NCBI RefSeq assembly: GCF_036417845.1
Contig: NC_089980.1
Coordinates: 50,838,501-50,902,500, forward strand
From: Apteryx mantelli
Taxonomy: Eukaryota; Chordata; Aves; Apterygiformes; Apterygidae
Direction: 5' to 3'
DNA: 64,000 bases
The notes beneath the pieces were generated by a model. The model made no database searches and was not told the DNA's origin. It saw nothing but the letters and a program-made list of their open reading frames with translations. Below, piece after piece: positions 44,892 to 57,600 of the stretch. Made by a program: the position numbers and the translations under genes. Position 1 is the stretch's first letter. Every line of letters starts with the position of its first letter.

Positions 44892-45062
44892 TTCTCTTTC
44901 GTTTGAAGCCATGCTGGAAGGACGAGGAAGGGTTTAAGGACAGAGCGTAAGGCAGGCGGCCTGCGCTCTGAGGGGAAATGACTTTAAAAGGTAAACCACT
45001 GAATGTGCTGTTAGCAAGGGAAGTGCAGCTAATTCTAGCATCTGCACAAGTATTAAAATATG

Positions 45063-45068
45063 TTTAAT
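45063..45068 (-). promoter_or_regulatory. Possible WDR64-like polyadenylation signal ATTAAA
   Basis: ATTAAA on the minus strand about 120 bases past the candidate WDR64-like stop. There is no AATAAA on this strand between that stop and the CpG island. Confidence 0.35.
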
Positions 45069-45179
45069 ATACTAAAATGTATTCAGTGCTGTAGCATTGA
45101 ATCAATATATGTCATGTGCTGAATTCAGTCTTGCTGTCTCTCGGCAAAATACAGAAAAAAATTAAAAGCATTTCCTTAC

Positions 45180-45259
45180 CTTGAGGCTAATACATGCCTT
45201 TTTGAAAGTTTTGTGTTGGCAGTACTTCATAATGCGAATTCTCTATAACCACTGAGTTG
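45180..45259 (-). CDS. WDR64: WDR64-like last coding exon with stop
   Basis: Acceptor TTTTCTTCACTAG opens a frame reading [20 protein letters not shown] then GMY and TAG at 45187-45189. Seven bases after the stop is a near-consensus donor CTCAAG|GTAAGG (exon end 45180). Either the exon runs on into a 3' UTR with ATTAAA near 45065, or it splices onward. It lies a few hundred bases upstream of the EXO1 CpG island. Confidence 0.5.
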
Positions 45260-48200
45260 CTAGTGAAGAAAATCATAGTCAGCATTCCGGAAAGATTGTG
45301 TCATTACTGTACTTAGCATTTATTTTCAGTTCTTTCTTTTTTTCCTTGCTGTCTGGTCACATCTGTACCCTGATGTATAGAAAAGCTTTTCTGGTAGTTA
45401 TGAACTAAAAAAAAATACAACAGAAGAACCACCATAGGAGCAAGAATATATTTAAATTTGCTGCTTTTACAGTACTTACATGTAAAGAGGCCAAACACCT
45501 GTAAGTAAAAGTTCTGGAGATCTAAGTAGAGATATGAATAGGGAACTTAAATAAAATAACTGTCAGTTCTGTACTATTGTTAGTAAGAGATAATAGTGAT
45601 ATAGAATGAGCCTTTTCTGAAATTATTCTTCATAGTGATTACTCCAGAGAGTTGATCAGTCAAGTACAGCAAAGTATCCATGATATGCTGTTGAAGACAG
45701 ATATATATATACCAATAAACATGAAAATTATAAATATTAAAATATACTGGAATCAAAAGGTGTCATAGAATTTTGGCAGGACGCAGCAAAGCACTTAGTC
45801 CTGCAGATCACCCAGTGAATGAGGACGGGGAGACTGCAAAGGAAGAGGTGAGGGACAGATGTTGCAGCAGTGAAACCCTGTGGTTAATATAAGTATTGAT
45901 GTCCAAAGTTAGAATTCTAAATCTGTATTTATGTGCTTTTATAATTCCTTTCATTAAAAAAGCCCTGAACATCCATAAGAAATACTGAAATTTGAAGTGG
46001 TGCACAAAGGATTTTAAAAAAATAGTCAGTCTGCACAAAACAGGTATACAAGTAACGTTTTTATTGCACAGATATAGTTACTGTTTTGGGGCATGTCATG
46101 AATGGGATCAAGTTGTAATTTAGCTATCTGCTACTAGTGAGCTCCCTATTTGACACATAAAACACAGTAAACTGTAGTTTGGTAGCCAACTGCATGCACC
46201 ACAGACTAGGACAACAAGGGACTCATTACAGTGCCAACCTTAATTTCTTCCTACTGGTAACACACATACTGCAACCTAGAGGAGTCTTAGGCTGATCTTA
46301 GTTCTGATTTTTCTTATCGTCAGGAGGTGTCTTCATATCTTTGCTAATGAGAAACTTGGTAAAGAATGGGGAGAGATATAGCAAGAGAGCAAAGGAGAGA
46401 CCATGTATACAATACTGAATTATGCAAAATTTCTCTGTTCTCCTACAAAAACCTGCATGGCTATTTTATTTGTTGAGCTGGTATTCAGATAAGACTGGAG
46501 GCTACTGGAATGTGTGCATGTTTCCAGCTGTAAGTATTGAGGTCATTGGACCAGAGGTCTTGCCAGCACTCTAGAATAGAAGTTATCACTGCACTGGAAT
46601 AAATTATTTATTTATTTATTTTCTGAAATAATAATTTAAAAAAGCATTAACGTTAACTGCTTTATTCAGCTGCTGTTAGTAGAGGTCTGCAAAGCTGGTG
46701 ATTGAATCCTGAGTACAGACATGTTGTCTGCACTTTAAAAGAGATTAAGAAACCATGAGACTGTCTTGGAATGGAGGAAAAAGTGATAGGGATACAGAAG
46801 GATCAAACAATACTTTCTTTACTTGAAATTTCACATAGTTTGAATTTTTGGTTCATTTGTAGTTACAAACAGAAAATCGGTCCTTTCTATGTATAAGACT
46901 TCCCATTCCTAAGCAACATGAAAATCAGCAAACTGCATATGCAGTCTTCTGTGTTTCTATCCATATTGTAGATGTCCATCCAGGACATCATGAAATAGCA
47001 TTTAATTGACTTTAGAGTACCTTGAAGAGCATTCTCATTTTTTTTCCTCTGTTTCCCACCACAAGTAGGAACTATCAAACTGGCTTATCCTCAGGTGATG
47101 AGTCTGACGTGTCCTAGTGAGCTCCTGCTGTCACTCCGATAGAGTCCAAACTGCTGTGGGAATGAAGAAAACAGGAATAATACTAGCACTGGGCTGGCCA
47201 GAGCACACTTATATTCCCCACATCAGGGCCTGTGCCAGTCATGTTAACCACAACACAAGCCATCCTGAAATCTTAGTATTGCACTTCTGCTGCAAAGATT
47301 TCAAGGTAAAACTGAGAAATAGGATGTCTGAAGTAAAATAATCAAAAATTGACTAGACTTTTGAATTTGAAAAATGTTATAAAGCTTATTTTTCTTGCTA
47401 GTTAACATAAAGGTATGCTTGCTTAAATTAAAAATGAAATCTACAGTGAAAAATATATCTAGGCTGATATCTACCAGATAACAGTGTGTTTTATGGTTTG
47501 CCAGTTTGAAGTCTGTGTAGCTCTTTCGATGTTTTGATTTTGTTACACAGATGACTCAGTCAGCAGGGCAAAAAAGCAATGTTTCCAAACAGTGGACAAC
47601 AAAGACTTAAATTTAATACATTTTGAAAAGAGTACATCTGAATTATAACTTAAGAAAAGTGTGTGTGCATTGAGAAATGCGCAGAAATAATTTAGGGAGA
47701 GTGACAGCATAAGAGGTTTTAAAGCTGAAAATGTTGATTAAATTCCTCTTTACTGATCTTTTTTCACTGCATGATTCTGTCTGTATTTGACTTGCTCCAG
47801 AAGTTCTAAATTCAATTGCAATTACAATTCCATTTGAATTATGATCACTTCTCTTAAAAAAAATGTTTTTTTACATCAGTTCTGACATTTCTCTTTCCCT
47901 CAAACTGTTCTGTTGATGGTGAAAACAAAAACCAGGGTAGACAATATAATATATCAATATCATTTAAAATGTCATGTGCAATTCAATTACATCCATTTTT
48001 GACCATTTTGTGTAGATTACATTAAAAACAGTTGTAAGGTGAACCTCAGACTGAGAAGCACTGCAGCCAAGGAACTTTCGTTAAAGAAAGCCAGAAGCAC
48101 CAAATTCTTGCCCAGCTCAGATATTCCTCTTCAATTCCTTATTCTTGAAGGGCGGATAGCTTGGAATTGAAGATGTGCCATGATTTACATTAAATCTTTG

Positions 48201-51200
48201 AAAGCTGTAAGTAGCTTTTACAGTAGATTTGTGGGGCATCTGAGGTCACCACAGTCATGCAAACTGACCTCTGTGTCTTGGGTCCTCTACAAATAAATCA
48301 TGCAAAGAAATTCTATTAAGTTCACATTTTTACATTTTTCTCACAAAAACGTCTCAAAGAGTATAATATATTTGTGATATCCATTAACATTCAGTTTATA
48401 ACAAATGGCTTTAATCAAATTATCTGTGACATCTTTCATTACATTTCATAATTTCTGTGAAATATCAAGTTACATACAAGGAGTTAAAGGATTTGTTGGT
48501 TTCAGAGTTATCTTGACTAATACAGGCTGAAGATACTGCTCTTTAAGCTCAACAATATCTCCTAGAAGGAATTAGTAAGATTATAATACTTTGGTGAGTT
48601 ATTTAAAGAATAGTAAAGCATGTAGGTATAAGCATGTAAGCATGTAAGTATGTTCTATAAGCATTTAATATCTTGCCTTTAAAGAACACTGTAATATACC
48701 TGTATAATTTCCTGTAAATACCAACTGAAGCAGGGAAGTGGCATGTCCTTGTAGTTAGGAGCAAGACTTATAATATAATGCATTATTTACTATAATAATA
48801 TATACAAACCTTTCCTTGCGCAAGTAGCTTGTGTGCCTGGAGGATTTAATAAGACTAGAAATGACTGTACCGAATCCCAGTTGTATTTATTTAACTTCCT
48901 TGGGCAGTTTTGTAATGGTGACTGGCAGAATACATTACAAATAGAGCTGGAAATAGAAAGTAGAGCAGAAACATTCCTTTATGATTGTTTTGTATCATGT
49001 AATAAGAAATGAAGAGCTTTACAGAGTCATTTCATTTGAACTTCAAGTTGACGGTATTCTGCACTATAAATGAGAAAGGACATTCTTCTTTTGGAGAAGA
49101 CAGTAGAGGTTGCTCGTACGCCGGGCTGTTAATAAGCTGTTTATATCCTAAAGGAATTTTGAAAATGGGAACTAAATAATCATCCCCTTTCTTTTTCAGG
49201 ACTATCGATGGATTGGCAGGTACATTTTTTTCCCAGGCTGCATTAGTTAAATTCCCCCTCTAATTCACCAAGTCTGCTTTGATTTTGACTGTGTAATTTG
49301 CAATTTGAAGTTTTCTGCTACTGAGCTTATAGATACTGGGGAAAGAAATTCATGTGTGGAAAAACAATCATAAGTGTTTAAAGTCTGGTATCTAGCTTGT
49401 AGCTTGAGTTTCTCTGTCACTCGAATATCGTGATAAATGAAAGAAACCATTGATAATTCTTAGCTCTTTGAGAGCAGTTTGCATTCATGAGTGCAGGACA
49501 CACTTAAATGCAGGAATGTATCATTATTCTCTTCCCACAGATGAGCAAACTGAAGCCTACAGGGGCAGGCACTTCTCTGAGATTACAGTAAGATTTCAAT
49601 AGCTGAGATTGTACTGGAACTCCAGTCTTGCATCTCTTTCTCCTGACTCTCTGCCAACCAGTCCCTGCTTCCCAAAGCTGATCAGGAGGAAGATTTTGTT
49701 AACTTTTGAGAGCGCATTTAGGGTGTGCCCTGGCAAGGGCTACAATCTGCTATTCCTCCGGCAAGTACAGCAGCGGTAGCTGAAGTGAACAATGTGATCT
49801 TTCAGTTTTGGAGGTCTTTGTATTGTCATGGCCTCATACTGAATTCAGTAACATCAGGGTGCTCTTATCCTGCTGAAATCATTAGCTTTTATACCAGAAA
49901 CATCCCACTTCTGGAACCCAGGACCTTTATGTCTCTTTCCTTGTTCATCTCCTGTTTGCTTGGTATTTATGGAGATGTTACCAAACTATCAGGGATAGTG
50001 ACTGAAATTCTCTACACCCATGGGGCTCCTACAGCAAGACTAGAAGCAGGGCAGTTCCCAATTGGTGGATTCACACAAGAATGACTCCCTCTTGGCTTTG
50101 AGAATCAACAATGGGAACGGCCACCGCACAGACAAGGGGACTACACAGCCTCCTCGCTGCTCCCTTGGTGCATGGCACAATGCATGGGGTGCATTTCACT
50201 GAATTAAAATGAATGGTCAAAGTCTCAGTGGAATCTCAGTGGAGGCTCTTTATAATTAAAAAAGACCCCTGTAGACTCCTGATAGAAATATAGGATAGGT
50301 GGCCAAGATAAGTGCAAGTGTTGAGAAAAAGGCACCTCTAGAGTCATTTAGCTCACTTGTAGAAAGTGCTTCAGCAGAGTGCATAGAGAAGGAATGGGAT
50401 CACTGAACTTATACAACTAACCTTTGCACAGCTAAGGTAAAGCAAAATTAATTTTGTCCCCACTATGCACCAGGATGGACAAGGACCTCTTATAGACTTT
50501 TAAGAAACTTCCTTCCATATAGTAAGTCTGGTACTTCTGGAATAGTCTTCATGGGGTAGATTAAAATAGTCAAAATCTTGCACTCTGCTGAAGCTCCTAG
50601 TCACATCATCAGCTATGGTGGTAACTTAATAACATAGACCAGAAAATAGTAGATCAGGTTCCTGTTTTGTATTAGTTTTTCCAGAATTTCAGGGAATTCT
50701 TTATTATTGCTATTATAATATCTGCACTGCTTAGAATTTGATAATTTTATTTCAGAGAGTATGACTGTCAGTTCATTTAATCGATTTAATCAATTTGTTA
50801 GAAAAGCAAAATTTGATTACTCTCTGGTAGGTGGCAGTGTTACATTTACTGCACCCTTGATCTGTGCTTTTATTGAACTTTGCATTTATGGACAGTGGAT
50901 TTTCATGCTTTTTTTTTTTTTTTTTAGCTCAGCTAAGAAGCCAAGCTTTAATACGTATGCACAAGCAAACTCATATACACACTTACACATACTTGAGGGA
51001 AGTATAGAGGAAGACACCCTTAAAACTATATTTAGTTGCAGAGGAAATGTTTTTTAAAAGCTCTTCATTCATCTGGAAAATATCTCAATGTTAGTAAAGT
51101 CATTACAAACCTGGATTATCTAGTTAATATTGTAACTGCTGTCTGCTTCAGTCAGTCCAGGCTAAGAACAAGATTTGAATGGTATCTCACTTACGAGCTA

Positions 51201-51587
51201 GGTCTGCAAAACTGCTAATGCCATTCAGATCTCAGCCACTGCGGTACTAGAAAACAGAACAAAAGAGAAGCCATATTAATTTCCTGCATCACAATTGTGT
51301 GTACCTTGATTTCCAGAGGGTTAGCATCTCGGCTGGCCCCAGTTCCTAACTGTTCCCTGCTGGGTGAACACAGTTCTTAGAATCACATTCCAGTAAAGAT
51401 AACTCTGAGTACGATTCTGGCATCCCCTTCCTGTGCAAAGGTTACTGTATTTGCCTGAAATTTTTTCAGTAAGATCTGTGCCTGTTAGCTTCTTCCTGAG
51501 AATGTGGTAACAAAGATATTTTATTTTTATATATATACACTATATATACTATATATATATATATATATACACACACAAGGTGTGTAA

Positions 51588-51625
<38 letters not shown>

Positions 51626-54600
51626 CCCTTGTGAAACCTTACTTCATTCAGCTCAAAAGGAACACAACCCAGCTGAGTAATATTTGAAACAAATCACAGA
51701 ATCACAGAAGGGTTGAGGTTGGAAGAGACTTCTGGAGATCATCTAATCCAATTCCTCTGCTCAAGCAGGGTCACCTAGAGCACGTTGCCCAGGATTGTGT
51801 TCAGATGGCTTTTGACTATCTCCAGAGAAGGAGGCTCCACAACCTCTCTGCACAACCTGTTCCAATGCTCTGTCACCCTCACAGTAAAAAAGTTTTTCCT
51901 CATGTTCAGGTGGAACTTCCTGTGTTTCAGTTTGTGCCTGTTGCCTCTCGTCCTATCGCTGGGCACCACTGAGAAGAGTCTGGCCCCATCCTCTCTACAC
52001 CCTCCCTTCAGATACTTATACACATTGATAAGATCCCCCCCTTAGTCTTCTCATCTTCAGGCTGAACAGTCCCAGCTCTCTCATCCTTTCCTCATAGGAG
52101 AGATGCTCCAGTCCCTTAATCATCTTTGTAGCCCTCTGCTGGACTTGCTCCAGTAGCTCCACGTGTCTCTTGTATTGGGGAGCCCAACCCTGGACACAGT
52201 ACTCCAGATGTGGCCTCACCAGGGCTGAGTAGAAGGGGAGGATCATCTCCCTCGACCTGCTGGCAACACTCTTCCTGATGCACCCCAGGATACCATTGGC
52301 CTTCTTGGCCACAAGGGCACATTGCTGCCTCATGCTTAACTTGGTGTCCACCAGCACTCCCAGGTCCTTCTCCGCAGGGCTGCTTTCCAGCAGGTCAACC
52401 CCCAACCTGTACTGCTGCATGGGTTTATTCCTCCCTAGGTGCAGGACCCTGCACTTGCCTTTGTTGAACTTCATGCGGTTCCTCTCTGCCCACCTCTCCA
52501 GCCTGTCCAGGTCTCTCTGAATGGCAGCACAGCCCTCTGGTGTATCGGCCACTCCTCCCAGCTTTGTATCATTGGCAAACTTGCTGAGGGTGCACTCTAT
52601 CCCTTCATCCAGATCACTGATGAACAAGTTGGTCCAAGACTGGACCCAGTACTGACCCCTGGGGGACACCGCTAGCTACAGGCCTCCAGCTAGACTCTGC
52701 ACCGCTGATCACAAGTCAAGCAAGCACCAGTGGACTTTCTCCCTTTCTATCCCTTCAGCCTTTGGATAAGGTGAGGAAAAATGTCTTGCTGATAAGGGGA
52801 CTCTTGCCTCTGTCATCCAAGTGATGATGATGATGATTGTGACAATGATGACATCACTGCCGTCTGAACTTGGGAATTCCTACAGGCATCTGAGCACACT
52901 AATATATCAATAATGAAGACAACAAAACCGAACATATTCCACACTCACTGTACTTGTGGACATTTATCATCATATTCTATTTCTGCACAAAACATTTGCG
53001 AAGCTACCTCATCACCTTTCTGAAAGTTTCTCCCTATGACTTGCCTTTACTGGGATACCTTTTAAAGCCTGACATGGCTGAGGTATGATGATCACTGTCC
53101 ACCATGATGACCAATATTATCTGACCATGTCATGGTACTCCATCCTCATTCTGTATTTACTTTTTGGCCTCTTGTTTAGAATGACATGTTTTCTGAAGCA
53201 GAGCCTGAGGTGATAACAACACCTAAACCATTGGCAGCCTGTTGTATGACTGGCTTTACAGTCTGATTATACCTACAGATCCCATGTGTCAGGATACTAT
53301 TCTTTCCTGATTTGTAACCCTGCTAGTGCTAACTGACTTGTGCAGTGCTGCACTCATAGAATCACAGAATCAGAGTAGTTGAAGTTGGAAGGCACCTCTG
53401 GAGATCATATAGTCCAACCCTCCTGCTCAGAGCAGAGTCAGGTTGATCAGGTTGTTCAGGACCATGTCCAGTTGGGTTTTGAATATCTCCAAGGATGGAA
53501 ACTCCACAACGTCTCTGGGCAACCTGTACCAGTGCTCAGTCACCCTTACAGTAAAAAAGTGTTTTCTTATGTTTAAATGGAATTTCCTGTATTTCAGTTT
53601 GCGCCCATTGCCTCTTGTCCTGTCACTGGATACCACTGAGAAGAGTCTGGCTCTGTCTTCTTTACTCCCTCCCATAGGTATTTATACACACTGATAAGGT
53701 CCCCCCAAGCATTCTCTTCTTGAGGCTAAACATTCCCAGCTCTCAGCCTCTCCTCATACGACAGATGCTCCAATCCCTTAATCATCTCTGTGGCCCTTTG
53801 GCCCTTCGCTGGATGTGAATGTCCGTGTCTCTTTTGTACTGAGGAGCCCAGGACTGGACACAGCACTCCAGATGTGGTCTCACCAATGCTGAGTAGAGGG
53901 GAAGGATCACCTCCCTTGACTTGCTGGCAATGCTCTTCCTAATGCAGTCTGGGATACTGTTGGCCTTCTTTGTTGTGAAGGCACATTGCTGGCTCAACTT
54001 GTTGTCTATCAGGACCCACAGATCCTTTTCTGCCAAGCTGCTTTCCAGCTGATCAGTCCCCAGCACACACTGGTGCATGGGGTTACTCCTCCCCAGACGC
54101 AGATGCAGGTCTTCTCTAATTCTCATTACAGGGCACAGGGTCTGTTATCTCCAAATGATTTTGGAGAAAGTCTGCTAGAGAGACATATTTCTCCTGTTCT
54201 GAGAGCAGGATACTATGCCTTGCCTATCATCCTTCTTAGAAAGTAAATTAAATGGGTGGAAAATTGACTACTAGACTTTCACACAACTTCACAGTCAGTT
54301 TTTGCCATAATTGTTCCTAGTCATGTGTTTCCTCATTTTCCATTTGTGATTACTCTCTGCTACAGTTGTAAAAGCAGAAGTAATTTGTGTCCATGTAAGA
54401 AACTATGAACCAAAAAATGCAAGCTGTTGCAAATGCTAGTTAGTAGAAAGCATGTTACGAAAATTGGCAGAATTACCTTCTCCTTTGGTCCAGTCCCATC
54501 CCAAAGACATTCAGATAGCTACCTGAATACTCCATAGATAGATATAGCCATTTTCATGAGCAGAAGCCAGTACTGGTGAGTATCCCATTACAGCTTTGGA

Positions 54601-57600
54601 TAATGATACTTTTTTCTCCAACTGTTGCACATTCTTATATGTTGTTGTGTCTTTTTCTGCTTTGGAACACAAATGATAATACATCATCTCAACACAATTT
54701 TTTGTACTGGTTTTGAATGTACAGAAATTACATCACACTAGGAAAAAGTAACTTTGGAAAGAAACTTCATTTGCAGGATGACATCACTTTGAAAACGTGT
54801 TACAAATATGGATAAAGAAAAATTGAAAAGAAATGAGAACAGTCTCCATGATCTCATCTAAACCGTCCAGCACTATTCCTTCATGAGGCGGAGAAACCTT
54901 ATTCAGAGCATAGCAACAGATTTTACAGAAACTGCACGCACCAGTGAGAGTGGAGGAGCAGTGCAAGACAGCAGTCACCAGGACAGGTGAGAGGCCATTC
55001 TGCAGTCTCTGGGTGAGGGTTCTAGAGATGACCGGAAATTTAGCAATGAAATAAAGTTTAATAACTAAATGACACTTACCAACTCTGAAATCATAGATTT
55101 CTATACTTACATCTCAGGTTCAAAACTTTTGCTAAACCCAAAGCAGAGGTCACAGAAAGCCCCTTCTGAGTTCCTGCTGTGACTTCCCTAGAGCTGGAGA
55201 TCCTGGGGTCTTATGAAAGTGCTCAGTGAAATGGGCATTCAGTGGGTGCAAGACCTGACATGAATGTATATTTCACTGACCAGGTACAAGGCTTGGGGAT
55301 ATTCTGGTTTCTAAAAATCTGGGCACAGATTTTTTAGCGGAATAAATTCAACTTAAAGCCACACTTCAAATTATCAAATTTCTTGTTATTGGGAAAGTCT
55401 GCTTTTCAGCAGAGGATTTCTAAAGGATTCAAAAGAATCTACAAGTTTTGCTTCCTGCAAACTCATTGACTCCCTCCCTGTTTACAGTCTAGTGCCTTAG
55501 CTCTTAAGCACTGGGCTCTCTATTGTTTCTGTTGTTTTAAGGATACATACTACAGACAAGACTTTTCCTTCTAAAATTCCATCTGCTTTTGAAGATTTTC
55601 TCCGTAAGGCCATTCATTCACATTTGACTTAAGTTGGCTCTTGGTTTACCATTTCAGTAATTTATTGCTCAAATATTTATGTGGGAGGGGATGCTGTGTA
55701 ATTGGTGCTCCCAAACTGCGCAAGGCTTTCAGCATCACATCTATTTAGCAAAATCAGTATTTGAGCCCTTGTAAAGACTGCATCTTGGGCTTGCTTTGGG
55801 GAAATAACTGCAAACTGGGGTGAGCAAAAGACATGGAAGTGCGTCGTCCACATGCCAACTGGTATCCCAGTTATTCTAAACTCAAAAGAAGTTTGCCAGG
55901 CAAACTGGCAGACTCAGTTCAAATGGGAATTTGAGCAGAACACTCATGGATCAACAACAAAGAGAATGAAAAACAACATACTTCCATACCTGCTGTTACT
56001 TGAGTATTAATTTCATCATTTTTTGTATTTTCCTAAAAGCAAGGAATAAAATGTAACAGAATTAGAAAATGGAACTCGTGTGACTACAGAATAGTTGTGT
56101 ATTTGAAATTATTTTAGGAACTCATAATATTTTAATTGGAGGATTCAAATATTCTCCCAATTTCCATTCTATCTGGGAGAATAATGAGTGAAAACAAGGA
56201 ACATTTAATCTGAAGGTGTCAAAATCAGAAATAAACAGGAGTTAGGCACCTTTGTAAAGAAAAGTACTCATGACTGCAAGCAGTCAAGTTAGCACACCTG
56301 AATAGTTGTCACATTTGAGCTGAGATGCTGTAATGCACCACAAAAGCAATGCCAGCTCATTGCAAATGCAAAATATAGTTAATTTAAATCACTTCCATGG
56401 TCAGATGCAGCCATTGTGTTAATCCACTTTAGGTAGAGTGTAAGTTCGTCTACTGTGAATTCAGGCCAAAGGTTCTTCCAGCTCTGCATTCTGATGGATG
56501 CTCAGGAAAAGCAGAGGAACAGCACAGGTATACAGTAATGCTAGCTTAGTAAAAACAACCAGCTTCAACCAGTCTGCAGTTTGAGGATACAGTACTTGGA
56601 ATAAGCCAGGAGCATGCAAAAGGTAAATTTGGCTGGAAGGCAGTGATTTCTTAGGTCAAGCAAAGTCGATCACTTACAGTCACATGAATGTGCTCTAGAT
56701 CTCTTGATTACTGTGTTTTATTTAGAACATGTATATTATCTTGTTATTACCTTGAGCAAAGATGAGAAAAGTTCGGGAGTAGCAGTAGCATTTACTTGCA
56801 TATAAATCCTCAGTGTGAAAATTCTGACAGTCCTTCATTTATGCATCATTACATAATATCGAACAATAATATCGTTTCTGATGATCCCCAAGGCTGACAG
56901 TAATCAGCACAAGCCTCAAAAATTGAAGTCAAAGAAGGCAGGAAAAATTATCTAGCCATGAGTGTTTGAGGTGTCTTAGAATAGGACAAACCACTTCAAT
57001 TTCATCCTACCTATTGATCTGCCAGGCTTGATGTATCGGGCTTTTGGGGATCCTTTTAAGAGCTGCATATGGCTGTGCATTTTGTTATTCTAATAACTAC
57101 ACAGCACAGGCTATCGTATGCTTTAGTCTGCAGATCAAAACTAGGCCTGTGCCAACTTGGGAATCTATTCAAGTGCCATACTCAGCTTAAAAAAAAAAAA
57201 AAGCTTGAAAGAAACTGAGAGATAGGATCAGTTTTTTTCCTCCTTTTTCCTACTTGCCATTTATTGCTTTGCATATATGGCATCTCCTTCTGGCAGAAAA
57301 GGAAAAAGCACCATAAAAATCACAATGGTATCCCTAGCAAAAACACACAAATTGAGATACTAGCAGCTTGATAGCAAATTAAAAAAAAGTTACCATTTCT
57401 GCTCTTTGACAATGCTTTAAATTTAGCCAATACATCCATGGCATCCAAGCCAGTCTGGCTGCAATGTAGTCACTTCATGATTTGTCTGTTTTACCTTCTT
57501 CTTCTAGTTCTCAGCTGTTTGAAAGTCAGAACTGCTGGTGATAAGCATCTGACAAAAATTTTGGTAGTCAGCCATTCCATGTAGCAGAGCGCTGGCTGCC

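Larger units (their letters stand above)
44000..44920. promoter_or_regulatory. EXO1: CpG island promoter of EXO1
   Basis: A sharply bounded block, very rich in G+C and dense in CpG, within otherwise AT-rich DNA. It lies just upstream of the EXO1 start codon and spans the expected first non-coding exon. It includes GC boxes (GGCCCCGCCCCC at 44601-44612), an SBS element, paired ETS sites and a CGG repeat. Such islands are often bidirectional. Several overlapping open frames on both strands here are base-composition artefacts. Confidence 0.9.

Noticed and set aside
44001..44950. Several long overlapping open frames (up to 197 residues) on both strands in the CpG island
   Set aside because: They come from extreme G+C content: few stops, Pro/Ala/Arg/Gly-rich in every frame, and no family resemblance or agreement with EXO1 splicing.
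49200..49219. Plus-strand 20-base segment flanked by a strong acceptor (CCCCTTTCTTTTTCAG) and GCAG|GTACAT
   Set aside because: An attractive pair of splice sites, but no neighbouring plus-strand exon in phase was found, and the surrounding gene is on the minus strand.
51785..52675. Plus-strand open frames across CR1 copy 1
   Set aside because: They are the reverse side of the CR1 reverse-transcriptase frame; similar frames appear opposite copy 3.
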